Notes: generated from the sequence alone by a model not told the origin. A stretch of 64,000 nucleotides of DNA from Tubulanus polymorphus (GCF_964204645.1 NC_134035.1:12257951-12321950), one strand, 5' to 3'; positions 45,415 to 58,364 are shown, counted from the first letter of the stretch. Program-made: numbers and translations.

Positions 45415-48400
45415 ATGACCAGTTCACCAGATAGATTATCCCTATCACCTCCAAGATCGCCATCGCGGTCACCATCGCGATCACCGATGCCTGTCAGGAG
45501 AGCTTTGAGTATTGCTGATCCTCTAGACGTTGTATTTGATGAAGATATCGCTTTACAGGTAGGCTGCCTACAAAACCCATATTAGGTAAAGATAGGATAA
45601 GAAAAAGAATCTTTCGTTTCATGGACATAGATTTGAACTTCTCCTCATCAGCAATTTGCAGTACTACCACCTTTAATATTATGAACTAACAGATCATGAT
45701 ACTGATGACATTGATCTGGTCTATGAGAAATCCATATCAAATCATCATATTTTATATACGTTTATGAAAGATAAATTGTCAATATTTGGATGAGATGGAA
45801 ATCCATATTAAACTGATTGAGTTGGGTTTGACTAACTAGTGTGAAATCTACCAGTAGGCATTATCTTACCCTGGACTGATTTATAACTGGTGAAATGATA
45901 ATAAAACTCTCACAGTTATGTTGTAACAATGCATGGTAGCATCTGTTGGTTAGTATTTATCATCACTAAGGATGGATATTTTTTGGTCGGTTGTGCAAGA
46001 GAGGGTACTGATATCAATATTGAACTATTAATAGATAAATCGATATATCTCACTGGGCTGACTGGTATGATGGATTGATCAATTGATTGATTGATTGATG
46101 CACTGAATTGAGGTTAAAACTACTAGTAGTAGTGACGTTTAGTACTTTTAGATGTTGAAACTTCTTTGTGTTGTGAGAGATCTCTGTATTCAAATAGATC
46201 TATTAGGGTTTCTAGGTTATACACAGGCAGGTTTTATGTGCCACCGATAAATCACTATTTGACCTTCACATTGCATCAAATTACATCCTAGAAACTGGTG
46301 TGCATGTGAACAGAGAGAGGGATACATGTACAGGGTCATTCAAACAGTATTTTTTCAATAGTCCAGGGTCCAGCTTTGATCATGAAAAAGTTATTGCTCA
46401 AACTATCGGTTATTTCACATTGCCAATGAGTAACGATTAAAAAACTCAAACCTTTTCATGAAAAAAGACCCGAGGCCAGGTTTTGGTACTACAACAATTT
46501 TAACTTCAGGTCCCCCTCCCCCGTTGAAGTAGAAAATCTGAAAACATTTGGAAAGAATGGGCATTAGTGATGTTCCTGTCATTGCTACATCAGATCTTTG
46601 TTAGATTCATTTAGTTGTTGAATCTAGTTAGATTTTCATGTGGTTAGATGCTTGAAGTATTATATTATGTCTCGTTGATAGAAATGCTATATGAGGAGAT
46701 GTAGAAGGAAGACTGTTGCTGATGCAGCCAGTGAAGGTATTCCAGTTCCTGATGTACCTGAAGGAGGTGTCAGAGTTAGAGTAAGTATCAATTGATATTC
46801 CTTATATTCTATTGAAACTTAGGGATTGTTTTGGGGGTCCGGACCTCTGCCTTCTTATCGCCAATGTTGTCTTAGTTGCCCAATTTGCCCAGCAGAGTTT
46901 GCCCAACCTATGAAAATGACATTCTGGATGGATTTCTTCAAAAATATCAAACACTGAGGGTAGAACCCTGCAGCCTATGGTATGGCTGCTGTATCCTGTT
47001 TATAGTTAAAGTATGAAAATGTAGGAAAATTATTTTGACTTCTGTTTGATGATAATACCTTCCTTCTGGCCTTATAGATATGTATGATTCTATTTAGACT
47101 TGAGTATTTAAAGATGATGATATATATTGTAGGTTTGTTACGCCGGTGCTTGTTACACTAATGAACACGCTGTTAAAACTCATTGGATGAGATTATCAGG
47201 AGTTAGAGATTCATCCCTGTTCCCAGGTAAAGATCAGTTCTCTTTTATAACATAGTATATAGTTAATAATATACAGGGTGGATTCAGGACTGGGGTTCTT
47301 CAAAGCCGGCCTTTGGTTCTTATGTCGTAATAAGACGCAGTAGAATCTGAAGAAGTATCTGGTGGTATACAGACTGTTATGTATTTGTGGGTTGATGTTT
47401 TATGACTGAGAGTTATTACACACACAGGTACAGACATAGTTTACGACTCTATCATAAACACACTGATGGTATGTGCACTGAGTTTGTACGTCAGACCCTC
47501 GACCTGAAGAGAATCCGACTCAGGGCTACTGTAATCCTTAAATTTTCTACTTAGGGCTATGTATGGTGTATATATATGACATAGATTTTTCTTGCCATTT
47601 CACATCCATAATTACGTATTTCATACCGGTATGTAAAGCATATATAGTTTAATGGACTGTGTTAGATTAATTATGTTTCATTTTCGTACACATCTGTAAA
47701 GACAATGAGATAGTAGGTTATATGGATCGAAAGGTTGATATTATGATCTAAATTACCAGGGATTGTAGTAGATAAACCTGTGAACTAAATTATGATAACG
47801 AAGGGTCAATGTTCCTCTCAATGTTTAGGTTCGCATTTGTTGTTATGGAGATCATCCATTCAATTCTAGCTGAATCGAAATAAAGAAAGATGATCTTGAC
47901 GACTGAAAACTGTTGAATTAGTAATTCTAAACACTGATTCACCCAGTGTTACTGTGTGATGTCACATACAGCCTGCTCTCACGGTGGTTGTTCACGTGAT
48001 TCACAGCTGATCGGTGAATGTATTCATTTTCCTCGCAGTAAAGTCTCTCTCTGCACTCGTTCGCTGCGTGTACAATTCATGATATTTCCTCACAATGCGT
48101 TATAGCTATAAATTACTCGCATTCGTTCCATAGATACAGTTGTGATGAAAGTGTCTCAAAGAGCAGAATAAGAGTAGTGAATTATTATCAACAAAAAATC
48201 TGAATTACAGGTAGGCCAGTACGTGGTATCTTTCTAATTAATTAAATGGACTAGGCTATCATTGTTTTCTCCGCAAATTTCCTCAATCGAAGGTCAATAA
48301 GTGTGTCATAATGTACTTATCTTTAGATAATTTGGGTTTGATATCTTTGAAATTTTCTGATCGCAGTTGAACAAAGTTCACTTATTCAGAATAATCTATT

Positions 48401-51400
48401 AAGGAAAGATCAACATTTCTATTAGAAACTATCACTTCAGTGTTGAAATCTACTAATTTAGGAAAAGTTTAAAATCTAATTCAGCCGGGTTTGATGGTAA
48501 ATGAATATATTTGTTGCATCATTTTGCTGTGCACAGCAACTAACAATATAGGCTATCAGTTCATAGGATTCTTTTTTATGGATGCTTGTAAAATTCATCA
48601 AATGTATACTTTTTCGTAGAAATGTTATTAAATTCATACTCTTTATAAATGTCTTCATTTATCTTGATTTTAACTAGATAAGAATACATTGTAGTAGTTT
48701 ATATGCAAAAGGGAAAAGGGATAATGCCAGTAGTCTAGTATTTAGAGTGGAAGCTCATTGCCTCCAAAAAAAGATGAATCCCAAAAACGTAGTTTGTATG
48801 TATCCTGTTTTACATTGGTTGCTCACATGACTGAACTTGTACGATTTATTTTTGATGTTTTTTGTGAGTGTCATCAAAGGGAAACACTTCTCTTGAGCTC
48901 AGAATTTCAAAATCAACATATTAAGGAACGTTCAAGGATTCAGAAATGCTTGGTTGACCTCGGTGCTCTGCAGATACCATGGAATTATATGGCATACATA
49001 GTTAGGCTAATGATAACCTAGTGATGCCCCTGCATAAACAGGGTATAATCATGTAACAACATCGATTGGAATATTTAGAATTATGCAGCTGTTTTCGTGA
49101 AGTTGTGTGACCTCGATATAATCGTGTACACAGTTCCTAGAAGTATGACCTGGTGATAGAGCAGTGTGTTAGTAAACACATTGCCCTGGATTCGATCAAT
49201 ATATCACATCTGTTCTCCGAATTACTCTATTATTTATTTGCGCATCAGAAAGAAAATAACATGGTTGTCATTGAAACATGTTAGAGGACACGTACGCATC
49301 AGATCTTAGATCGCAGCAAAAAAACAACTTGTTTCTTGTTTCTTCTTGACCTAGCCGCGGAATTTGTTTATACATCTCAAGAATATATCATGATTTGACA
49401 TTTCTTTTCATAGTTTGCCTACGTAATAGATTAAGGAATGTTCTCTGAGTTGTAATTGTTGCTGATTTGTATAATGGGTTTTAGTGAGCTATACTCTCAA
49501 AGTCCTGCTCATAAATTTTCTTACTCCACTTGTAAACAATATTATTTACGATTATGTTATTCAGTAAGATGACGTCAATCCGTAGCTAGGTCACATTTGG
49601 CTGTAGTAGATGCAGTATGATTCATCGTAAAAAAAACGAAATTGTTTCTAATAGTCATGTACGAGTCCAGATATTCTTCGCATGGTAAACTGGCAAAGTG
49701 AAATTGAACTGGCAAGAATTGCAAATTTAGTTAATGAAAATTATTAACAAATATTGTGGAACATGCTTTTGAATCTATCTACAGTCAAGCCGTGTTTTGC
49801 CTCTATGTTGTTGGGAACAGTTGCAAAGTTGCAGTCGTGAGTTAGTCCAAAAATTGCCTTAGACCATAAGACTGATCTCCAGTTGTAATATTGGCTATTG
49901 AACCAATGGTCAAAACTAATTCTCGTCTGTGCTGAAAACAGTTCATATAAAACATAATAAAGAACATGTTATAAATTGTGTCTTACAGGATTTGAAGTAT
50001 CTGGAATTGTTGACGAAATCTGTAAAACAGTCGCTGGACATACAAAGTTTGCAAAAGGAGATCGAATTATCGTCTTCCCAGGACCTCAAGTGATCGGAAA
50101 ACTAGAGTATGTGTCATTTTTATTGACGTGATTGTAAGACATTGTAATCAATAGATTACAGTGATCATATGAACTTTACATACATGTTATCTAAAGATAA
50201 AGACTAAACTATGAAAAAATGACGTTGATAGACAATTGTGACGACAAACTTTGTCTTGGGTTTGAATTGTCACTGATTTCAGGGTCTCGTGAAACAATCG
50301 TAAGAGATTTAATATCTTGAGTGGGCGAAAAAAGGTCGAACGATATTGGAAAAAAAATGAAAGGGCACTTTCTCTAAAACAAAAACAAAATTCTGTTGAC
50401 GATACTGGATAATGGTAATGTTCCCGTTAAAAATGACGAATCCGAACTGGAACACTTGGTTCCGTTGCAATTCTCCTCTCATGCCCTTTTGAAAATACGA
50501 TGGCAATTCTTTCCAGGGTTCTTTTTCCACCTACAACTAATAGAACAGCTCTTTGCAGCACAAGATTTCACTTAAATTGTCCCTCAAGAGCCTAGAAATT
50601 CTATGAAAATAGATGGGAATTTCTAGATTTTCAAGACCCCTGTTTTGGCTTGGCGGATGCTCTGCGTGGAGACTTACCCTTTTTAGCTGTTTGCCTTTTT
50701 CATTCATTGTGCTCCTATGAAAGTCTGCCCCTGGATCCACCCCTGCACTGCTTGTAGAGTAGGCATTATTACAGGTGTTTGACCGAGTAATAAACTATTG
50801 TTTGTATCGTTACAGATTTTCAGAGTACATAACAGTATCTGATCCGCAGTATTTGATACATTTACCGAGCGAGATGCCTCTAGAGGAAGCTGCGTTGTTG
50901 CCGACGGGAGCCTTAACGGCGTATAATGCGATACTTGAAGTCAGACGGATCAGCGAACGAATCATGTCTCAACGCGGTCGTGTTAACATCATGATCTCCG
51001 GCGCCGGCGGACTCGGATTACTCACGTTAAACTTCGCGAAATATTTCTTCGGGAAAATGTCGAACGTCATTCGAATCGTCGTCACGGATTCATCGGTAGG
51101 TGGCACCACAGTGATGTCTTTATTGATTTTAACATGTTCGCTGCAACCCTGTGTCACATTAATGAGATATCTCATAGAGCTATTACATAGTGAGCCATTG
51201 TTCAAAATTGACCAATGAGCATTGAGAATGAAAAAGTTTGTATGCATTGCCAACCAATCAGGAACTGTGTCATTTTGGACGTTAAGTGCAAATATCTAAC
51301 TGTGAATAAGAATGATCAGTGACAAGATAACTCAATGAACTTTGAAATATCTTATGTGGTAATGATGGCAGAATCGACACCGAATGGCAGCAAACATGTT

Positions 51401-54400
51401 AGTAAGTGTATGGCGTATTTATGGTTATGAATAATGTTGATGGTTCGTTTCTTGCAGATTGATAAATTAATGGACGCAGAAGAGATCGGATGTTATGATG
51501 CAATTCACTGGGAAGATCAATGTAAGTAAAACTAAGAGCCGCAGTTTCATCAGTTCTGCATCAATATTTCACTCAATGGTTTCGTAAACGGAAATGACGC
51601 AATGAGCCCAAAATGCTGTCTCCCGAGATCGCGTGCATCAAATTAGAAGACAACATCCTTAATCGTCATTATCTACGGCATAGTCCTCATTTCTATTATA
51701 TACAACTCCAATTGACTCAGTTGCTCATAGTAAAGTTAGGTTAATCAGTTGACTAGTATGGTAAAGGTCATGTTTTAATGACTGACTGAGCAACTACGCC
51801 TTGGCTGTATAGGGTGAACTGTGGATTCCGTAAAAACTCGACAAATGGTCGTAACTAATAATAGAACACACTATAGTTTGATCTTAACACTTTTCACTGT
51901 GTCAACCATCAGTTCTGTACTACAGCGACCATGCTCATTCTGGTCGTTCACCATTTTCTGACTAGTTCGGATAAACTGACGTTTGGTTTCACTTAGTTCG
52001 CAAATAGTCGACTGAAATTTCCGACGTGAAACGAAATCTTACGATGTTTAATTTATTTGTAGTGTACGAACCACAGTTAATCGATCGTGTTTTCGATGTG
52101 TTCAATGACGGTGTTGATATCGCTATCGATTACGCCGGATCGTTTCGTACGTTGACGAGAATACTCAAATGTCTCAATCAGGTTTGTGTTATTTGTAATT
52201 CTTGCAGCCGAAGTGAAGGAAGATTTGATCTCGAGTCTCCTCAACTTCTGTACTCGGTTCCACAGTTCATAGTTAAAATCAGACTCCGCTTAAAACTTTT
52301 GAAATTGACTAATCATGTGGAGCTGGGTTGTGCTGTTTTCATTACTCATTGTGTTCAGATGTTTAGTAAAGTATGTATAAGTCAGACTACTCCCAATTCG
52401 GTGCCCGTTACAGATCTCAAACCGCTCAATTGAAATCCTTCACCTATTGCTTAGTGAAGGGGGAAGTTAGGGTGAAGGTAAAATGCTGACAGTAATTCCA
52501 AGTTACTCATAGGAGGGGATGACTTATGCATGCTTTAATATACTTAGATAGATCACTGAACATTCTACGGATTGACAGCATTGTCAGAAGTGTTTGAAGT
52601 TCTCGAGTCACATTGGAATATACACATTATTCATTTCTCTGATGATGAGGTTTAGTTAAAACCTGGAAACTATCAGAATAAACTGTTAAATCATCAACTG
52701 TGAATGCTGGCAATCTGTAGAGGATGTATCTGCACCCTTATTTACATGTGTGTCTGATCATTGTGTAGAATTCAATTAATTTTATATATTTCAATTTGTT
52801 AACTGCACCACTTACATATACTACTACAATATACCAGGAATCAGTTTTATATACTGGTGCTAACTCAATTTCAAAAGAGAATCTCTATAGACTGAGCATT
52901 TAGGGGTCATTCATTTATTACGTACGCATAAAATTTGAATTTTTCAACCCCCCTCTGTACGAAAAATCGGCCATTTTTTCATATACATTAAGCATTACAG
53001 TACGCAATTGCACTGACCCCTCCCCCTCCCCTAATGCGTATGTAATAGATGAATGACCCCTAACTTTAACCTGGGGTTTACATCATTTCAATTTCAATTG
53101 TGTCAGCTCCCAGGTTCAAGTTGATACCACTCTATTAAACTGGGCCAGATTTATGTAGTACCAGTCTATAAAACAAGTCCCGGTGTTTCACAGCTTTCTA
53201 AAAATGTTTATAAACGTAATTTGTAGTGGTGTTTAATATGAGGAAAAATCAATCATCAACTCGTTGATTATTACTAGACCCTGGACCCGATTGATCCGGG
53301 TGACTTTCAAATCCCAAGTTAAAACATTGATAGAAATCGGATTTAAACAACCCATCACTGGATCGTGGTGTTAGGTATCGGGCCAAAAAATGGCATTCAT
53401 AAAACATCTTCATTTCCAAAAATATCGTAGCCACTTTATTTCTTATGTAAGTTTATACTTTAAGCTGACACAATTTGGCATCTTAATTGGTACTACTGTC
53501 AAACCCTGCTCTATCCGAATTTATCCTGTTTTTGCTGAATTAAGCGGGTTCTAGTGTAGCTACAGTGGATTGGCTTGAAATGAATCGTTTTCTAATGAAT
53601 ATTCTGGTATAGGTCGAGAATGATGATTGATTTTAAAGTTTTCATAATTTGACTGTAGTGAGATAGATATATATATAGAGAGAGAGAGGATCCCACCCGT
53701 GTTAATTGATTCGTTTTATTTCACTGTTCATTTCTGCAGCAGGGCGGACGTCTGTTAGTGCCGGGCAGTTGTGAAACTCAATCAGAAATCGACATGGCCG
53801 ACGTGTCTCGTAATGAACTCGGAATCGTCACCATACCGCAAGGAACCATCGAACAATTACAAGAAATTGTCAAATTGTTCGCGTCCGGGCAGGTAAGAAC
53901 TTATCCGTTTATTACGCTAATGTTAAGGGGTCATTCATTTATTACGTACGCATAAAATTTGACTTTTCAAGCCTCCGCCCCCTCTGTACGCAAAATCAGC
54001 CATTTTTTCATATACATTTAGCATTACAGTATGCTATTGCACTGACCCTACCCCTCCCTTAATGCGTACACAATAAATGAATGTTCTCTTAGATGCAGGG
54101 TGGCCACTTACCTGGAAATTAGGAAAGATCAGGCAATTTTCTTTTCTATGGAAAAATTAGGGGATATTGCAAGAAAGCTAAAAATCTGGGAAATATTTTA
54201 GGGAAATTTATAGAAAAATAAAGAAGCTTGGACTTAGATTGTTACTCTCATCAGTGGTTATTTGAAATTAATATTATGACGTTTTATTCCAGATTCTGCC
54301 TCCTCCGTATAGTGTTTACCCGATTGAGGATATCGTCGATGTTTATCACGATTTAGCGACGAGTAAAATCCACGGTCGAGCCGTACTGAAAGTGGCCGGT

Positions 54401-54418
54401 TCCGAGGACGTCTTCTAA
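45415..54418 (+). CDS. Medium-chain dehydrogenase/reductase, quinone-oxidoreductase-like
   Basis: Nine coding exons: 45415-45558, 46682-46780, 47133-47226, 49989-50106, 50816-51095, 51458-51521, 52063-52181, 53740-53892 and 54293-54418 (TAA). They give 398 aa with all phases matching. Residues 9-24 are an SR/SP-rich leader. Residues 78-93 (VRVRVCYAGACYTNEH) match the GroES-like start of the MDR fold. PGFEVSGIVDE (112 on) matches the usual PGHE segment with His replaced by Phe. LPTGALTAYNAI (180-191) and the Rossmann motif GAGGLG (214-219) follow, with IDYAG further on. The Cys at 88 remains, but the His ligand of the catalytic zinc is gone, pointing to a zinc-independent NAD(P)H-dependent reductase. 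Substrate is unknown. Exon 8 has a tandem CAGCAG acceptor. Introns carry MITEs at 52.9 and 53.9 kb. Confidence 0.9.
46078..46105. repeat. Short (TTGA)n microsatellite
   Basis: About five imperfect TTGA repeats in intron 1 of the MDR gene. Confidence 0.6.
47940..48210 (+). promoter_or_regulatory. Possible alternative promoter and non-coding exon in MDR intron 3
   Basis: A locally GC-richer patch inside a 2.8-kb intron holds TGATGTCAC (CRE-like), CACGTG (E-box) and TATAGCTATAAAT. It ends in a consensus donor, TTACAG|GTAGGC, at 48,211. A transcript from here could splice to exon 4 at 49,989, giving a shortened protein lacking the GroES-like N-terminus. Sequence signals only. Confidence 0.3.
50290..50745. 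mobile_element. Degenerate hAT-like element in MDR intron 4
   Basis: The right end, GTCTGCCCCTGGATCCACCC CTG, is the complement of a CAGGGGTGGATCCAGG-type terminus. GAAAGGGCACTTT and GCCCTTTTGAAAATA inside resemble the interior of the element at 30,990-31,717. The left end is eroded and its position approximate. Confidence 0.55.
52912..53061. mobile_element. MITE family E, copy 2
   Basis: AGGGGTCATTCATTTATTAC at the left and GTAATAGATGAATGACCCCT at the right, about 150 bp, in intron 7 of the MDR gene. Both ends sit next to TA, compatible with a TA target. Confidence 0.92.
53658..53690. repeat. (TA)n(GA)n microsatellite
   Basis: Short compound dinucleotide run about 50 bp upstream of the exon 8 polypyrimidine region. 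Confidence 0.85.
53935..54091. mobile_element. MITE family E, copy 3
   Basis: Starts AGGGGTCATTCATTTATTAC and ends AATAAATGAATGTTCTCTTA, so its right end is diverged. It lies in intron 8 of the MDR gene, about 40 bp downstream of the exon 8 donor, in the same orientation as copy 2. Confidence 0.88.
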
Positions 54419-55700
54419 GGGACTCCGTTCTGGAGTCATGATTTTGCGCTGCGTTATGCAATTTCTCGATATATCAAAATCACGCAGACTTTTGAAAAAA
54501 TGCGGATTTGACAGTTCACCATCGGTCGAACTATGTGCTTAAAACACCGGAAATCTCATCTGTTCTTCTTTGTGGAAACTTTGTGGCAAAATTCGAGTCG
54601 AAGTTAGTGAAAAACTGTACTGAAATATCTGATAGTCTTATATCATAGAACAGAGATTTGGATATCATCAATATCGCAGGAGATCCAATTTCCATGTTGT
54701 AAATAAGGCAGGTTTCGATTGGCCTCTACTGAATCCGGAATTCTTTTCATGCATGTTCATTTCAAACAGAATATGCTCTACCTATTCCAGAATGGCATAA
54801 ACTGTAAACCCCTGAAAGAGGATTCCAGTAGAGAGTTTGTAATCCGAAATATCTATTAAAATAGCGGGATATGTTCAATCGAAACCTGCTGAATATATTG
54901 ATCAAAACGTCATTGTGCGCATTGTAAATATATATTCATTGTAAATATAACGTATTGTAAATAGCTGGTACATGTAAATAGGTTATAATATGAATAATGT
55001 GAGTTAAAATTGATGTAACATCTTGGCTAAAAATTCCTTGTGGATAATGTGTATAAAGAATCGTATGTGGATATTGTGCGTACCTCTGTATACATATATA
55101 TGTATCATAGGTGTAAATATGAAAATTTCATGCGTCAAAAATGTCTCAAAAATCCATACCATCGCAGCTATGAACTAGAAGCGCTAGTTTCCACTGTGCC
55201 AAGCTTTTTAAATTCAGTTGCTTTTATTTAAAGATAACTCAGTTTATCTCTCATAGAAGACAATCACTTAGAAGCTTTTTTTTTTAATCGCAGGTGAACA
55301 TAAAACTGAAGTGTTTGCCGTCTAGATTGGGTGTTCTATGGTTAATTTTTTTCGTTATCATAAATTCACTTCATTCTCTAGCCAGATTCATGTAGATTTT
55401 GCTACAATACATGTCTAGAGATCGCTGGTTATAATTCAGCTGCTCTGCAAAAATCAAGCCATCCTAGCTTTAAGAGTTTATTAGTTACCGTAGGTATTTA
55501 TAGTAGCTGTTTGAAAAATGCATTTCTGTGCTATGAAAAAGCTTTAGTATTTGTAGCTGCTCAATAGAGTTCCCTTAGGTACAACATCATATTCATTTCA
55601 GATATTTGGGAAAATGAGTTAAAAAGAAATAAGGAAAATATTATTTGTGTGAGAATCTAACGTTTCTACGTTGGATCCTCGTTACAACAACCTCGGATAT

Positions 55701-55867
55701 AAGGGGTCATTCATTTATTACGTACGCATTAGGGGAGGGGAAGGGGTCAGTGCAATGCGTACTGTAATGCTTAATGTATATGAAAAAATGGCTGATTTTG
55801 CGTACAGGGGGAGGGGGGGTTTGAAAAATTCAAATTTTATGCGTACGTAATTAATGAACGATCCCTA
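55701..55867. mobile_element. MITE family E, copy 4 (inverted orientation)
   Basis: Same ends (AAGGGGTCATTCATTTATTA ... TTAATGAACGATCCCT), with the interior in the opposite orientation to copies 1-3: the CGCATTAGGGGAGGGG half comes first and CAAATTTTATGCGTACG last. Confidence 0.9.
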
Positions 55868-56228
55868 ACGACGATTTTGTCGGTTATCACAAACCTAGAA
55901 TTTCATCATTAGAATATGTGCGACAATTTCAATAATTTCATACTGGATATAATGAATTATTGGTTATACTGAAAATATTTTCTGCCCTTTGAAGTTCGTC
56001 GTAACGAGGTTAACCCGATTTTAATGTTAGTCTCATGAAATTCATTCGATATTGAAAATGAAATTATCTCATTTTCCAACTCAAAACTGATTTGGCTAGT
56101 CAAACCATTTTACCTATAGATAATTTGCGTTTAGTTCGTGATGCTTTATCGTTTATTTTGTTACATTGTAAATAAATGAAGAGTTTATTGTATATATACT
56201 GTTTTATATGATACTTCTGATTAATTGT

Positions 56229-56234
56229 AATAAA
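56229..56234 (+). terminator. Polyadenylation signal AATAAA
   Basis: A canonical AATAAA followed within 40 bp by TTGTTATTGTTTGGTATTTT, consistent with cleavage near 56,250. It most likely serves the upstream MDR gene. Confidence 0.55.
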
Positions 56235-56254
56235 CTTTATGATTAAACAATAGA

Positions 56255-56475
56255 TTGTTATTGTTTGGTATTTTATCACTATTTCTGAGATGATTTTAGG
56301 AAGAGGTGTTGCTTCCCACGACGAATAGATATATTTTGGATGAGCGCCAGGCGTGAACTAGAGAGGATGGTTGATTAAAAATATTGAAATGATTTATTGC
56401 TATTACATAAGCGGTTAGTTTTAGCTTTTACCATTATCAATCCATGGCAGCACAATACGAACCTTTCAATATATC
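56255..56475. other. Short spacer before the tRNA gene
   Basis: No gene is seen. Confidence 0.4.
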
Positions 56476-56548
56476 GGCCGGTTAGCTCAGTCGGTTAGAG
56501 CGTCGTGCTAATAACGCGAATGTCGTGGGTTCGACCCCACACTGGCCA
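56476..56548 (+). tRNA. tRNA-Ile (anticodon AAT)
   Basis: A complete 73-nt cloverleaf. The acceptor stem GGCCGGT/ACTGGCC has one G-T pair, with discriminator A at 56,548. The D arm contains the A-box-like TTAGCTCAGTCGGTTAGAGC. The anticodon loop CTAATAA reads AAT (IAU after inosine modification). The T arm GTGGGTTCGACCCCAC contains the B box. There is no intron. The first downstream T-rich run, TTTCTTTT, at 56,573-56,580 is a plausible Pol III terminator. Confidence 0.97.
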
Positions 56549-56559
56549 TAACTATAGTC

Positions 56560-57440
56560 TCGCCGACAGTCGTTTCTTTTAGCTTTTGCAGCACTTGGTC
56601 GACGTAGATTGAAATTTACGTTTTTTACAGAAAGAGATGAAATATCCTGTATTGCTTGTAGTACGGCGCCACATTCCGTCACTTTTATTCATTTCAAAAA
56701 GCTACAAATTGTATTACTCATTATTTTCTCATTCAAAGTACCGGTAATTCCCACACTTAGTTTTACCTTCAAACTCAGTGTGGTCCAGGATCGACCTTCA
56801 ATGATTAACCAGTATCTGGACTAAGCGTAACTCGGATTGAAGATTCAAGATTTTAGAATCAGGGTTGATACCATTCAATATTCCTATTATCAATGAAAAC
56901 AAGATTAATCAAATTACAAGAATATTGACGATGAACCACATTGGGCTGAGTTTAGCTTACCAGAGGACGATAAAATGTTGCAACTTTGTCGTCGACGGGA
57001 CAGAAAGTCGAAATTTAGTGGCCCTCAAGCAAACTGTCAAATGCGTAGACACCATATCGCTGAGGTGAGAATTGTGTCTGTTTCCTGGAGACTGTTTGGC
57101 CGGGAGAAAATTCTGATGTCCGAGTCCAGAGGCCGGGCGGGGCGGAATCTGTTCACGTTAACAAAGCCGTTTTAATGCAAAAATTGGGATCAGGGTGCTG
57201 CCCCCAAATCCTGGCAATAGTCATATTCGGTGCGTTGTGAAGGCTTTATACCCAGTACCGATTTGTGGATTGAGTTGTAAGGGTTTGCCCAAGCACTTTA
57301 TTTTCCCAAAGGTATTAGCACATCTTGGGATCGTATCGTCCAATACGGGCAGCCCAGAGCCCACACGGCTGAAATGGCCGCTTCTACCATGCGGCGATAA
57401 AAAAGGCGGACATCTGTGATAAATAAATATTATTTATCTA
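56560..57440. other. Stretch without a supported gene
   Basis: Moderately GC-rich from 57,060 onward (CCGGGCGGGGCGGAATCTG). Overlapping short open frames in several frames (56,865-57,420) are not supported by splice sites or domains. Confidence 0.4.
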
Positions 57441-57449
57441 GAACGATGG

Positions 57450-57721
57450 ATTTTCGATTTTGGACGTGTTTGGGCATGCATGGTTGCGAAAGAATCACAG
57501 CGAGACCAGTCTCGTTCTGGATACCCGGTGCGCAGAGCCGGAACGCCTCAGCCAATCAGCGTCGAGTATTACGGGTCGCGCAGCAGGCGAAGATGGAGAT
57601 GGATTTTTTCGCAATTTTTTTCAACAAATTCGCCATCAATCCTCTTAGAAAAAAGTCGTAACGTCAATCTGAACGCAATAAATCGATTCACACCGAAACA
57701 GGGAAGCGACTGCTGATAAAT
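57450..57721 (+). promoter_or_regulatory. CCAAT-containing promoter-like segment and first-exon-like donor
   Basis: GC-richer DNA with AGCCAATCAGCG (CCAAT box) at about 57,552 and GCGAAGATGGAG (YY1-like ATGG core) is followed by a consensus donor GATAAAT|GTAAGT at 57,722. This looks like the 5' end of a + strand transcription unit leading into the exon-like pieces at 58.15 and 58.9 kb. Confidence 0.4.
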
Positions 57722-58152
57722 GTAAGTTTGGATGGTATCGCGAAAAAGTTTTCGAAGCGGATTCAAAATTACGCTTCGAAAAGTTGTCATCGAGTCGTTT
57801 CGAAACAATAGCGATTCGCGGCTCATTGAGGGGCAAAAAGAAACAACTTTCCTCGAAATATTCAATGTATGAATCTATTGAATAACTTAAAACGATTATG
57901 ACGCGACCATGATTTACACATTTAAGGGTGTTTTGAAATTATTTTTCATTATTTACGATTGATTGAAATTATGAAATACGGGTTTTTTCATGGTTTGTTG
58001 TATTTCTCGGATCCATATGACCTCTGACCTCATGGCGATATTTTTCTCACTTCTCAACTGCGTCTCCAATAGCATCAAATGATTTCGATTTATTCAATAA
58101 TATATTGTCGCGCTGTTTCTACTATTCATCTATTTATTGTTACAGTTACAAT

Positions 58153-58364
58153 GGAATTGTGTGCGACTTCACAGATGACTGGTGCTAATGTTTGAATCGA
58201 CTTTCGGAGCAGAACCCAAAACAATAGCTATCAGCTGCTGTTCCCACCGTCTCTAGAGAGTGGTTGCATCGAACTCTCCACCTGATGCAGCATTTAGACT
58301 CCTCATTGATGGTCACATCCTCCTCAACATAGATTAACTACAAAAATCTGAGGATACATTGGTG
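58153..58364 (+). other. Exon-like block
   Basis: It follows an acceptor (TTATTGTTACAG, or the same site a few bases earlier) and ends at a donor, GGTG|GTGAGT, near 58,365. The first ATG opens only 14 codons before a TGA, so the block is probably untranslated or non-coding. Boundaries are approximate. Confidence 0.35.

Larger units (their letters stand above)
54419..56250 (+). other. Putative long 3' UTR of the MDR gene
   Basis: No further coding exons are seen. An AATAAA signal at 56,229-56,234 is followed by a T/GT-rich stretch, a good match to a polyadenylation site. If used, the 3' UTR is about 1.8 kb and includes MITE family E copy 4. Earlier weak signals cannot be excluded. Confidence 0.5.

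Noticed and set aside
48758-49021. Small open frame in MDR intron 3
   Set aside because: It opens with TTG rather than ATG, has no splice signals and no recognisable domain.
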